Below, in pieces: positions 38,036 through 47,400 of a stretch of 64,000 nucleotides of DNA (positions within the stretch are counted from its first letter, which is position 1; the number at the start of each line of letters is the position of its first letter). The stretch is from Microbacterium sp. LWH11-1.2 (lineage in GTDB: Bacteria > Actinomycetota > Actinomycetes > Actinomycetales > Microbacteriaceae): contig NZ_CP151636.1 of the NCBI RefSeq assembly GCF_038397745.1, positions 1,488,001 to 1,552,000 of the forward strand. Reading direction: 5' to 3'. The notes under the pieces were generated by a model that was given only the letters and a program-made list of their open reading frames with translations, did not search any database and was not told where the DNA came from. Both the position numbers and the translations under genes were made by a program.

Positions 38036-38075
38036 TTGGCGATAAAAGGTCCGCGAGTAAACCATTTGGCGACAA
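38036..38075. promoter_or_regulatory. Direct repeats between the iminopeptidase operon and the GntR regulator
   Basis: TTGGCGATAA (38036-38045) and TTGGCGACAA (38066-38075) repeat at a 30-bp interval in the divergent promoter region. They are plausible binding sites for the adjacent FadR-type regulator, although FadR sites are usually palindromes. Confidence 0.35.
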
Positions 38076-38104
38076 GTTAACGTTGATGAAACACTGGGAG
38101 GGCC

Positions 38105-38824
38105 ATGACGGAGACCGATGAGACCCTGATCGATCGCATCACCGACCGGCTGATCACCGCCGTGGCGATCGGCGAATTCCTCCCTGGGGCCCGCCTGCCG
38201 GCTGAACGCGATCTCGCTCGCTCGCTCGGCGTCGGGCGCACCACGACACGAGCCGCCTTGGAGCGCCTGGTCGGCAGGGGCATCCTGGAGAAGCAGCGGG
38301 GGAGGTCGGGGGGATCATTCGTCAGGGAGGAATGGCCGACCTCCGAGGTCGCCGCCGTCGCCCGATGGTTCGAAGAGCAATGGCCGCAGCTCGTCGATGC
38401 CGCCATCGCCGGGACGCACCTCCACGGTGCGGTCGCTCGCCTCGCGGCAAGCAACCGCACGGACGACGACATCGAGTGCCTCGAGAGCTGCCTCGACGAC
38501 TTCCGGCAGGCCGAGAGCGGAGCCGCTCGTCAGCACGCCGACAGTCTCCTGCACCTGGCGATCATCGCCGCCGCGCACAACGAGACGCTCTCCGCGATCG
38601 TGCTCGACCACGAACGCCGGTTCACGATCATCGCCCCCGCCCACCCGTGGGGCGATTCGGCGAGCCGACCTGCGATGGAGGAGCGCGCCGGACGTGAGCA
38701 CGGCGAACTGGTCGTGGCGATCATCGACGGCCGTGTCGATGATGCCGGGCGGATCGCGCAGCGCCACGTCGAGATCGATCTGGAGCTCCTCGACGCCGCC
38801 CGTCGTCGCGCGCTCACCCGCTGA
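38105..38824 (+). CDS. GntR/FadR-family transcriptional regulator
   Basis: This 239-residue regulator has a GntR winged helix at about residues 8-75 (PAERDLARSLGVGRTTTRAALERL) and a helical FCD ligand domain after it, with Asp and His residues (HADSLLHLAII, HVEIDLELL) that bind metal in the family. ATG 38105 follows GGGAGGG. It is divergent from the iminopeptidase-permease-amidase operon, its likely target. The last 11 bp overlap the convergent UvrA-like gene. Confidence 0.9.
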   Translation: MTETDETLIDRITDRLITAVAIGEFLPGARLPAERDLARSLGVGRTTTRAALERLVGRGILEKQRGRSGGSFVREEWPTSEVAAVARWFEEQWPQLVDAAIAGTHLHGAVARLAASNRTDDDIECLESCLDDFRQAESGAARQHADSLLHLAIIAAAHNETLSAIVLDHERRFTIIAPAHPWGDSASRPAMEERAGREHGELVVAIIDGRVDDAGRIAQRHVEIDLELLDAARRRALTR

Positions 38825-41114
38825 CGCGGGCTCCCGATCCGTCGCCGGAGGATGCCGCCAGCGCCGCTCCGGTCAGCGAGTCCCCGTCGGCCGCGAGCTC
38901 AGCCGGGGTCCCCGCGAACATCAGCCGACCCCCGTCGGACCCTGCTCCTGGACCGATGTCGATCACGTGATCGGCGCGTGCGACGACACGCATGTTGTGC
39001 TCCACCACGACCAGTGTCGCGCCGTCGTCGAGCAGGTCGTCGAACAGGCGATTGATCGTGTCGACGTCGTTCGGGTGGAGCCCGGAGGTCGGTTCGTCGA
39101 GGATGATCCGGTCGGCGGGATCGCGCTGCGGGTCGCTGAGGTGGCGCGCGAGCAGCAGGCGCTGCTTCTCGCCCCCGGAGAGGGTGTCGAGCGAGCGGCC
39201 GACCGGGATGTAGCCCAGTCCGGTGCGCTGCACCCAGTCGAGGGCCGCCACGACGTCGGAGTGGTCGGACAGCAGCCCGCTGACCTCGCTCGGAGTCGAG
39301 GCGAGGACATCGGCGATCGTCGCACCGCCGACGCGGACCTCGAGCGCCGTGTCGTTGAATCGCAGACCCCCGCACGCTTCGCACGGCAGGGAGACGTCGT
39401 CGAGGAACGCGAGCTCGGTCGTGATGTGCCCGCGTCCGCGGCACGTCGGGCACGCGCCCTTGCCGTTGAAGCTGAACCACGACGGGTCGAGACCCGATGC
39501 CGCGGCGAACACCTCGCGCACGGTGTCGGCGATGCGCAGGATGCTCAGCGTGGTCGAGCGGATGCCGCCGCGCAACGGGTCCTGCCCGACGACGGTGAAC
39601 TCCGGATGCTGCCGCGGAAGCTCCACCGTCGCGAACGAGCTCTTGCCGGAACCTGCCACACCGGTGATCGCCGTGAGCACCCCCACGGGCACGTCGACGT
39701 CGAAACCCTGCAGGTTGTGCGACCGTGCGTCGCGGACGGTGACCTGACCGCGCGGCGCTCGACTCGTCTCGGCTGCGCGCAGCGGCTCTGCGAGCAGTCG
39801 TCCGGTCAGGGTGCGGCTCCGACGCAGCGCGTCGGGCGTGCCCTCGAACTGCACCAGGCCGCCTGCGGAGCCGGCGCCGGGACCGAGGTCGACCACGTGG
39901 TCGGCGACGGCGATCACCTGCGGATGGTGCTCCACCACGAGGATCGTGTTGCCGGCGTCGCGCAGGCGCTGCAGCAGCGCGACCAGGCGCTGGATGTCAG
40001 CGGGGTGCAGCCCGGTGCTGGGCTCGTCGAACACGTAGGTCACATCGGTCAGGGCGCTCCCGAGGTGCCGCACGATCTTGACCCGCTGGGCCTCGCCGCC
40101 GGACAGCGTCGACGATTCGCGGTCGAGCGTGAGGTAGCCGAGCCCGACGGAGAGGAGGGCATCGAGGACGTGTCGGATGCCGTCGACCGCCGGGGCGACC
40201 CTGGCGTCGGCGAGGTTGTCGAGCAGCACGCGCAGCTCGGCCACCGGCATCCGCATCCAGTCGACGATCGATCGCCCGTCGATGAGGCTCGCCCGCGCGG
40301 CGTCGTTCACGCGGGCGCCCTGGCAGTCGGGACAGGCATGGTGGGTCACCAGGCGGTCGAGCTCCTCGCGCACCTGCGCGGACATCTTGGTCGGGCGCTG
40401 CTTCAGGAAGACCGCGCGCATGCGGGTGATCACGCCGTCGAACCGTGCGCTCTGCGGGAAGCGCGGGTCGGGGTCGGTCAGCTTGAGCTGATCCGCGTAC
40501 AGGAAGAGGTCCATCTCCTCGGCGGTGTACTCCTTCAGCGGCTTCTGCCGGTCGAACAGGCCGCAGTAGGCGAAGCGCTTCCAGCGGTAGACGCCGGGCC
40601 GGAAGAGGCTGAAGCGCACCGGCCCCTCGTCGATGCTCTTCTCGGTGTCGATGAGCGCGTCGAGGTCGATGTCGTAGACCGTGCCGAGCCCTTCGCAGGT
40701 CGGGCACATGCCGGAGGGGTCGTTGAACGAGTAGGCGGGCGAATACCCGGCCGAGGGCGAGCCGATGCGCGAGAAGACCAGCCGCACCAGGGAGGCGAGG
40801 TCGGTCGCGGTCGCGACCGTCGAGCGGGCGTTCCCGGAGAACCGTCGCTGGTCGATGAGCACCGTGAAGGTCAGGCCGTCCATCGCCTGCACATCCGGCG
40901 CCGGTATCTGCGGCAGCCGGGCGCGGATGAACGTCGAGAACGAGTCGTTCACGAGCCGTTGCGCCTCGGCGGCGATCGTGTCGAGCACGACCGATGACTT
41001 GCCGGATCCGGAGACGCCGGTGAAGACGGTCATCAGCTTCTTCGGGACGTCGAGCGAGACATCGCGCAGATTGTTGGTCCGCGCTCCGGTGATGCGGAGG
41101 AAGGAGTCCATCAC
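38814..41114 (-). CDS. UvrA paralogue (UvrA2-like ABC ATPase)
   Basis: This 766-residue protein has two ABC ATPase modules, with Walker A GVSGSGKS (33-40) and GVAGSGKS, and signature motifs LSGGEAQRV and LSGGEKQRL. Zinc-finger-like CxxC groups are present (CPTCEGLG, CPDCQGARV, CPTCRGRG). It is about 200 residues shorter than true UvrA because the UvrB-binding region is reduced. Such paralogues are linked to DNA-damage tolerance or drug self-resistance; the cellular role here is not known. No uvrB/C neighbours are seen. Confidence 0.9.
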   Translation of the reverse strand: MMDSFLRITGARTNNLRDVSLDVPKKLMTVFTGVSGSGKSSVVLDTIAAEAQRLVNDSFSTFIRARLPQIPAPDVQAMDGLTFTVLIDQRRFSGNARSTVATATDLASLVRLVFSRIGSPSAGYSPAYSFNDPSGMCPTCEGLGTVYDIDLDALIDTEKSIDEGPVRFSLFRPGVYRWKRFAYCGLFDRQKPLKEYTAEEMDLFLYADQLKLTDPDPRFPQSARFDGVITRMRAVFLKQRPTKMSAQVREELDRLVTHHACPDCQGARVNDAARASLIDGRSIVDWMRMPVAELRVLLDNLADARVAPAVDGIRHVLDALLSVGLGYLTLDRESSTLSGGEAQRVKIVRHLGSALTDVTYVFDEPSTGLHPADIQRLVALLQRLRDAGNTILVVEHHPQVIAVADHVVDLGPGAGSAGGLVQFEGTPDALRRSRTLTGRLLAEPLRAAETSRAPRGQVTVRDARSHNLQGFDVDVPVGVLTAITGVAGSGKSSFATVELPRQHPEFTVVGQDPLRGGIRSTTLSILRIADTVREVFAAASGLDPSWFSFNGKGACPTCRGRGHITTELAFLDDVSLPCEACGGLRFNDTALEVRVGGATIADVLASTPSEVSGLLSDHSDVVAALDWVQRTGLGYIPVGRSLDTLSGGEKQRLLLARHLSDPQRDPADRIILDEPTSGLHPNDVDTINRLFDDLLDDGATLVVVEHNMRVVARADHVIDIGPGAGSDGGRLMFAGTPAELAADGDSLTGAALAASSGDGSGARVSG

Positions 41115-41123
41115 CTCACGCTA

Positions 41124-41157
41124 GACAGGCCCCCGGACATCCGTCCGGGGGCCTGTC
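41124..41157 (-). terminator. Strong hairpin terminator after the nitroreductase gene
   Basis: A perfect 15-bp GC-rich stem, 41124-41138 and 41143-41157, with the loop ATCC. It lies between the nitroreductase stop (41171) and the UvrA-like start (41114), both on the minus strand, so it isolates the UvrA-like gene from read-through. Confidence 0.85.
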
Positions 41158-41170
41158 CGAGGAGAGGGCG

Positions 41171-41758
41171 TCAGGCGCTGAGGACGACCGTCTCGTCGAT
41201 CGGCCGGCGCACGCGCGGGGCGACCTCGCGCTGCTGCAGGACCTCGGGAAGGCTCTCGACGTCGCCGAACTCGCCGACGGCGAAGACCGTGACGGGGGTG
41301 AAACGGGGCTCGAGGTCGGCGAACTCGCGCACGGCCTCGGGGTCGAAGCCGCTCATCTGGTGCACGACGAGTCCGTCGTGGTGGGCCTGCACCGAGAAGT
41401 GCGCGACGGCCTGTCCGAGGTCGTACACGGCGTGGGTGATCGGGGTGCCGTCAGCGGCGGCGGTCTCCGCGATGGCCACGACGAGGACGGCCGCGTTGCC
41501 GGCCCATGTCTGGTTGAAGCCCATCAGCGCGTTCACGACCTGGGCGTGCAGGGCGGTGCCGCGGCGGGCGACGATGAAGCGCCAGGGCTGGGTGTTGTTC
41601 GCGGAGGGGCTCCAGCGGGCGGCCTCGAGGGCGGTGGCAAGCTTGACCTCGTCGATCGCGTTCTGCGCGTCGTAGGCGCGGGGGCTCCAGCGCCCGGCGA
41701 GGACGTCGAGGACGGGGTGCTCGGTCGGTGCGGTGCGATCGATGACAGGAGTGCTCAC
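41171..41758 (-). CDS. Nitroreductase-family FMN oxidoreductase
   Basis: This 195-residue FMN-dependent NAD(P)H oxidoreductase has RWSPRAYD near the N terminus, SPSANNTQPWRF (the FMN-phosphate-binding signature), and HQMSGFDPEAV further on. It starts with GTG at 41758 behind GAAAGG. The natural substrate is unknown; quinones and nitroaromatics are typical. It is transcribed alone, from a promoter region containing a 10-bp tandem repeat, and ended by a strong hairpin. Confidence 0.9.
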   Translation of the reverse strand: MSTPVIDRTAPTEHPVLDVLAGRWSPRAYDAQNAIDEVKLATALEAARWSPSANNTQPWRFIVARRGTALHAQVVNALMGFNQTWAGNAAVLVVAIAETAAADGTPITHAVYDLGQAVAHFSVQAHHDGLVVHQMSGFDPEAVREFADLEPRFTPVTVFAVGEFGDVESLPEVLQQREVAPRVRRPIDETVVLSA

Positions 41759-41818
41759 GATGAAGCCTTTCGGGAGGAGTGGATCGGACTCCGTCGTCCG
41801 GCTTACAGGGGGTCAGAA

Positions 41819-41838
41819 CGCATGTATGCGCATGTATA
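41819..41838. repeat. 10-bp tandem repeat in the nitroreductase promoter region
   Basis: CGCATGTATG is followed at once by CGCATGTATA, including the palindrome ATGCGCAT. It is a plausible site for a redox-responsive regulator, 60-80 bp upstream of the GTG start. No dedicated regulator gene is adjacent. Confidence 0.4.
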
Positions 41839-41842
41839 TTCC

Positions 41843-43333
41843 TCAGCGCCCGAGCGCCCACAGCACCTTCCGGCGCAGCACGCCGGCACGTCGCCGCAGA
41901 CGCACCGCGAAGGGCTGGTCCTTGGCGGCGGCGAGCAGCTTGGCGTCGTACGCGGCACGCAGCTCACGCGACCAGCGTCGCGTCACCGTCGCATCCGAGA
42001 ACTCGGCCGCCCGTGCGATCGCGCGCCGGCGCATCGCCTCGATCTGCGCCGTCGGCATCGACTGCAGCTCGACGATCCGCCGCGCCATGGCATCGACGTC
42101 GCCCTCGGGGATCAGGAAGCCGTCGACGCCGTCGCGGATCATGTCGGCCGGACCGTAGCGGATGTCGTAGGCGATCGGGATGCAGCCGGCGGCCATGCTC
42201 TCCACGAGCACGAGGGGGAGGCCCTCCGAGGTGGACGTGAGCAGGCTGAAACTCGCCGTCCGGAACGCCAGGCGTGCGGCCGGATCGTGTCCGCGCAGGC
42301 GGATGCGGTCCTCGACGCCGAGACGGCGGATGCGCCGGCGGATCACGGCTTCGCGCGGGCCCTCGCCGAAGATGTCGGCCTCGACTCGCGCACCGGCGGC
42401 GCGTGCGGCGGCGATCGCCTCCACGGCGTGGGTGAGGCGCTTCCGGGTGTTCAAGGACGCCACGACGACCCCGTGCCCGGCCTCGCGGGCGATCACGTTC
42501 TCCTCCGGCAGGTCCACGCCGTTGGGGATCGTCCAGATCGTCGCCTCGACACCGACGGCGGCGAGATCCTCGGCGAGATCGGCCTGCTGGCGGGTGGTCA
42601 GGACGACGATCGCGTCGAACTCGCCTGCGCGGCGCAGCACGTACTGGCGCGTCGCCCGCAGCTCGCCCGCCCGTCCGCCCTGCCGGTGAGAGGCATGGAC
42701 GATGTGGACCGTGGTGGCGTTGTCCCGGCGGTAGCCGGCGACCGACCGCGCCGCCGTCTTCGAGTCGACCAGGAGGAAGCTCGGCTTGCCCCCGGTCACC
42801 CGATCGAACCACCAGCGGTACAGTCCCCAGCTCGTCTTCCACGACCGGATGGGGGTGCCGTCGCCCGCGTAGAGCACGATCTTCCTGTCGGAGTCCGGGC
42901 GCTCCGTGGCGAGGAGCGAGCCGTCGCGACGGAACCGGTCCACGGCGAGCAGCCGGCCGTCGGCTCCGCGCCGCACGCGGCTCAGCACGGTGCCGCCGTG
43001 CATCGCCACGACGTCGCCGTCCTCGGGCCGCAGCAGCTCCGGCCTCTCGGGCGCGGTTCCGCGCGGGGCGGGCAGCTTCTCCCGCAGCTCATCCCAGAGG
43101 TTGCGGATCCGGAGGCCCTCGATCAGCTCTCCCGACGCGTGGAGGCGCGCGGCGTACTCCGAGTAGTCCGGGCGGTCGTCCAGCGTGAGGATGTCGACAT
43201 CCACCCCGCCGATCAGGCGGAAGGAGCGCGAGCGGCGCAGCATGGCGCTGGTCATCCCGCCGTGCTGGTCGGCGAGTCCCCACGTCAGGGCGAAGTGCCG
43301 AGCGGGAGGGAGACGGGGCGAGGAGCGGAACAT
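41843..43333 (-). CDS. GT4-type glycosyltransferase, cell-wall glycopolymer-like
   Basis: This 496-residue protein carries a C-terminal GT-B fold with IPNGVDLPEE, VVVASLNTRKRLTHAVEA, FGEGPRE and the retaining-GT4 motif SEGLPLVLVESMAAGCIPIAYD (E-x7-E). The N-terminal half, with GVDVDILTLDD and an LRIRNLWDELR segment, resembles TagE/poly(glycerol-phosphate) glucosyltransferases. ATG 43333 is selected because the frame upstream is a shadow of the LysR gene. No other glycan genes lie nearby, so the acceptor is unknown. Confidence 0.82.
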   Translation of the reverse strand: MFRSSPRLPPARHFALTWGLADQHGGMTSAMLRRSRSFRLIGGVDVDILTLDDRPDYSEYAARLHASGELIEGLRIRNLWDELREKLPAPRGTAPERPELLRPEDGDVVAMHGGTVLSRVRRGADGRLLAVDRFRRDGSLLATERPDSDRKIVLYAGDGTPIRSWKTSWGLYRWWFDRVTGGKPSFLLVDSKTAARSVAGYRRDNATTVHIVHASHRQGGRAGELRATRQYVLRRAGEFDAIVVLTTRQQADLAEDLAAVGVEATIWTIPNGVDLPEENVIAREAGHGVVVASLNTRKRLTHAVEAIAAARAAGARVEADIFGEGPREAVIRRRIRRLGVEDRIRLRGHDPAARLAFRTASFSLLTSTSEGLPLVLVESMAAGCIPIAYDIRYGPADMIRDGVDGFLIPEGDVDAMARRIVELQSMPTAQIEAMRRRAIARAAEFSDATVTRRWSRELRAAYDAKLLAAAKDQPFAVRLRRRAGVLRRKVLWALGR

Positions 43334-43415
43334 CTCGAGCAACGATAGGCCTGGTCCTGTGGCGGGGACTGTGCGTCGGCTGTGTCCCTGCCGAGGATCG
43401 AGGAGCGCGGCTCGG

Positions 43416-44324
43416 CTACTCCGGCAGGTTGTGCGACGCCGCATCCGCGAGGGCGCTGCGAACGGCTCGGATCGAGGGCGCCGCCGCCGACACCCGCCGC
43501 GCCGAGGAGAAGATCTCGCGCCGCGGATCATCGGGCAGCGGTGTGAGATCGACTGTCGGAGTGTCGCCGGCCCAGACGAGCTCGGGCAGCAGGCCGACCG
43601 CGAGGCCGGCGTGGATCAGGCGCACGTGCGCGGTGAGGTCGGCGATCTCGAAGCGCACGTCGGGCTCGAAGCCCGCGGTGCGGCAGAGCTGCTCGGCCCA
43701 CGCGCGCGAGGCCGTTCCCTCGGGTTCGAGCACCCACGGCTCGTCACGGGTGGACCACAGCGCGGCGACGGCATCCGTCTGATCGGCCGTTCCCGGTCTC
43801 CGGGCCAGGGCGATCGCGTCGTGAGCCAGCATCACGCGGTCGAGGTCGGCGTGGATCGGGCGCGTGCGCCCGGGGTACTGCTCGGCGAGGATCAGATCGA
43901 AGTCACGACTCGAGACCCCGACCAGGCCGGTCTCGGGATCGCACTCGGTCACCTGCACGCGCAGCGCCGGATGCCGGTCCTTGAGCGCCTCGAGGGCGCG
44001 GGGCAGCAGCGAGTGCGCGGTGGACTGGAACACGGCGATGTGCACCGTGCCGGTCACCTCGGTGAGAGATTCCGCGACAGCGACCTCGGCATGCTCCAGC
44101 TGATCGAGGATGCCGATGGCCTGTGCGACGAGAACATTCCCCTGTGGAGTGAACTGCACGCCGCGGCCGACGCGTCGCAGCAGCGGGACGCCGACGTCGC
44201 GCTCCAGCGCGCTCAGCTGCTGCGACACCGAGGCCTTGCTGTACGACAGCGCGTCGGCGACGGCGGAGAGCGTGCCGCGGCGGGAGAGCTCCACCAGCAT
44301 CCGCAGGCGATTGACGTCGAGCAC
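43416..44324 (-). CDS. LysR-family regulator, probably of putA
   Basis: This 302-residue LysR-type regulator starts with GTG 44324 (LDVNRLRMLVELSRRGTLS) and has a standard N-terminal HTH (ALSYSKASVSQQLSALERDVG). A periplasmic-binding-like effector domain spans about residues 90-290. It is divergent from putA across 133 bp containing LysR-box-like dyads. LysR-type PutR proteins activate proline catabolism in other bacteria; regulation of putA here is inferred from position. Confidence 0.88.
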   Translation of the reverse strand: MLDVNRLRMLVELSRRGTLSAVADALSYSKASVSQQLSALERDVGVPLLRRVGRGVQFTPQGNVLVAQAIGILDQLEHAEVAVAESLTEVTGTVHIAVFQSTAHSLLPRALEALKDRHPALRVQVTECDPETGLVGVSSRDFDLILAEQYPGRTRPIHADLDRVMLAHDAIALARRPGTADQTDAVAALWSTRDEPWVLEPEGTASRAWAEQLCRTAGFEPDVRFEIADLTAHVRLIHAGLAVGLLPELVWAGDTPTVDLTPLPDDPRREIFSSARRVSAAAPSIRAVRSALADAASHNLPE

Positions 44325-44336
44325 GGCGATCCGTTC

Positions 44337-44369
44337 GTTCAGTCTGAGTGAACAGAATTCACGCAATTC
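44337..44369. promoter_or_regulatory. LysR-box-like dyads upstream of putA
   Basis: GTTCA-N7-TGAAC (44337-44353) and GAATT-N5-AATTC (44355-44369) lie side by side in the LysR/putA intergenic region. The second fits the T-N11-A outline of LysR-type binding sites. Both are close to the regulator's own start, allowing autoregulation. Confidence 0.5.
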
Positions 44370-44457
44370 GGTTGATAGACGGAGCCTACCGACCGGACGG
44401 ACAATGATCCAGCCGCACACGACCCCGGGTGTGCGATCTCTCCGGAAGGCACCGCCC

Positions 44458-47400
44458 ATGTCTGTCGACGTCGACACCACTCCCCGTACCGATCAGGTCG
44501 CCGCCCTCGTGCAGCGCTGGCTCGCCGAGAGCGAGTCGTACCCCGTCGAACCCGCCGCCCAGCGCCTGTCGGAGGTGCTCAAGGACCCGAACGGTCTGGC
44601 GTTCACGGTCGGCTTCGTCGACGGGGTGATGCGTCCGGAGGACCTGCGTGTGGCCGGCCGCAAGCTCGCCGAGATCTCGGACATCACCCCGACCCTGCTG
44701 CCGGGCTACCTCCGCGCCGCCATCAAGACCGGCGGATTCTGGGCGCCGAAGCTGCCCGGCGTCGTCGTGCCGATCTCGCGCCGGGTGCTGCGGGCGATGG
44801 TCGGGCACCTCGTCCTCGACGCGACCCCCTCGAAGCTCGGCCCGGCGATCGCGAAGCTGCGCAAGACGGGCAACCGACTGAACCTCAACCTTCTCGGCGA
44901 AGCCGTGCTGGGCGAGCGCGAGGCCGGCCGACGCCTGCAGGGCACCAGCGACTTCCTCGCCCGCGACGACGTCGACTACGTGTCGATCAAGGTCTCGAGC
45001 GTCGTCAGCCAGCTGTCGATGTGGTCGTTCGACGAGGCCGTGGCGGATGTCGTCGCCAAGCTCACCCCGCTGTACGAGCTCGCCGCGCGTGCGGAGGCGG
45101 CGGGCAAGGCCAAGTTCATCAACCTCGACATGGAGGAGTACCGCGACCTCGACCTGACGATCGCGGCGTTCACGAGCATCCTCGACCAGCCGGGGCTGGA
45201 GAACCTCGAGGCCGGGATCGTGCTGCAGGCCTACCTGCCCGACGCGCTCGGCGCGATGCAGCACCTGCAGGAGTGGGCCGCCGCCCGCCGCGCCAAGGGC
45301 GGAGCGCCGATCAAGGTGCGCGTCGTGAAGGGCGCCAACCTCGCCATGGAAGAGGTCGACGCCGCGATCCACGGCTGGCCGCTCGCGACCTACGGCACGA
45401 AGCAGGACTCCGACACCAACTACAAGCGCGTGCTCGACTGGGCGATGACGCCGGAGCGACTGGATGCCGTGCGCATCGGCGTCGCGGGACACAACCTCTT
45501 CGACATCGCGTACACCTGGCTGCTCGCGCAGGCACGGGGCGTGGCCGGCCCGTCGACAGGCTCAGGGGCCCAGGTGGAGTACGAGATGCTGCTCGGCATG
45601 GCGACCGGCCAGGCCGCCGCGGTCCGCAAGGACGTCGGTCAGCTGCTGCTCTACACACCGGTCGTGAACCCGGCCGAGTTCGACGTCGCGATCGCCTACC
45701 TGGTGCGCCGACTCGAAGAGAACGCGAGCCCGGAGAACTTCATGTCGGCCGTGTTCGAGCTCGCCTCGAACCCCACGCTCCTGACGCGTGAACGGGAGCG
45801 GTTCGAGCGCTCGCTGGCCGGGCTCGAGGCGGACCGCTCGGTTCCGGCATCCCACCGCGTGCAGAACCGGCAGACCGAGGACGCGGCAGCGGCGGGTACC
45901 ACCGGCTTCGAGAACCAGCCCGACACCGACCCCGCCCTCGCCGCCAACCGCACCTGGGGGCGCGAGATCCTGGGCCGTTCGGTCGGCACGACGCTCGGCA
46001 CGGACGCGATCGCCGCCGCGCGCATCGAGACGGATGCCGAGCTCGACGCGGTCTTCGCCGCCGCCACCGCCGCCGCCGCGAGCTGGGCGGCCCGGCCCGC
46101 CGCCGAGCGGGCGGCTGTGCTGCACCGCGCCGGCGACGAGCTCGCGGCGCGCCGCGGTGAGCTGATCGAGATCATGGCTCATGAGGCCGGCAAGACGATC
46201 GCGGAGGCCGACCCGGAGATCAGCGAGGCGATCGACTTCGCGCACTACTACGCCGAGCGAGCGCTCGATCTCGAGGCCGTCTCCGGTGCCGAGTTCGTGC
46301 CCTCGAAGGTCACCGTCGTCACCCCGCCGTGGAACTTCCCGGTCGCGATCCCGGCGGGTGGCGTGCTCGCCGGCCTCGCATCCGGCTCCGGCGTCATCAT
46401 CAAGCCGGCGAAGCTCACCCAGCGCTGCGGCGCCGTCATGGTCGAGGCGCTGTGGGCGGCCGGCGTGCCGCGCGACCTGCTCGCGCTCGTCGACCTCGCC
46501 TCGCGCGACCTCGGCACGCGTCTGGTCGCGAGCCCCGCGGTCGACCGGGTGATCCTCACGGGGGCCTACGAGACCGCGCAGCTGTTCCGCTCGTTCCGCT
46601 CCGACCTCCCGCTGCTCGCCGAGACCAGCGGCAAGAACGCGATCATCGTCACACCGTCGGCAGACCTCGATCTGGCCGCCGCCGACGTCGCGCGCAGCGC
46701 CTTCGGCCACGCGGGCCAGAAGTGCTCCGCGGCGTCCCTCGTCATCCTCGTCGGATCGGTCGCCGAGTCGAAGAGGTTCGAGCGCCAGCTCGTGGATGCC
46801 GTGACCTCGATGCGGGTGGGCCTGCCCGATGACCCCGCCACGCAGATGGGTCCGATCATCGAGCCCGCCTCCGGCAAGCTGCTGACAGCGCTCACGAAGC
46901 TGGAGAAGGGCGAGCGCTGGCTCGTCGAGCCGCGCAAGCTCGATTCCGAGGGCAAGCAGTGGACCCCGGGTGTGAAGACCGGCGTCGGCGAGGGCTCGTA
47001 CTTCCACCTCACCGAGTTCTTCGGACCCGTCCTCGGCGTGATGCGCGCGAAGGACCTCGACGAGGCGATCCGTCTCCAGAACGCGGTGGACTACGGTCTC
47101 ACGGCCGGACTCCACTCGCTCGACTCGCACGAGGTCTCGACCTGGCTCGACCGCGTCGAGGCGGGCAACCTCTACGTCAACCGCGGCATCACCGGCGCGA
47201 TCGTGCAGCGCCAGCCGTTCGGGGGCTGGAAGCGCTCGGCGGTCGGTGCCGGCGCCAAGGCCGGTGGACCGAACTACCTCTTCGGCCTGGGCGAGTGGGT
47301 GCCGGCGGAGCTCCCGGCGGCCGCGGCGGACGCCGCCGTGCTTCCGGCGGTCGACGCCCTCCTCGCGGCCGCCACCCCGGACCTCGACCCGGTCGAGTCC

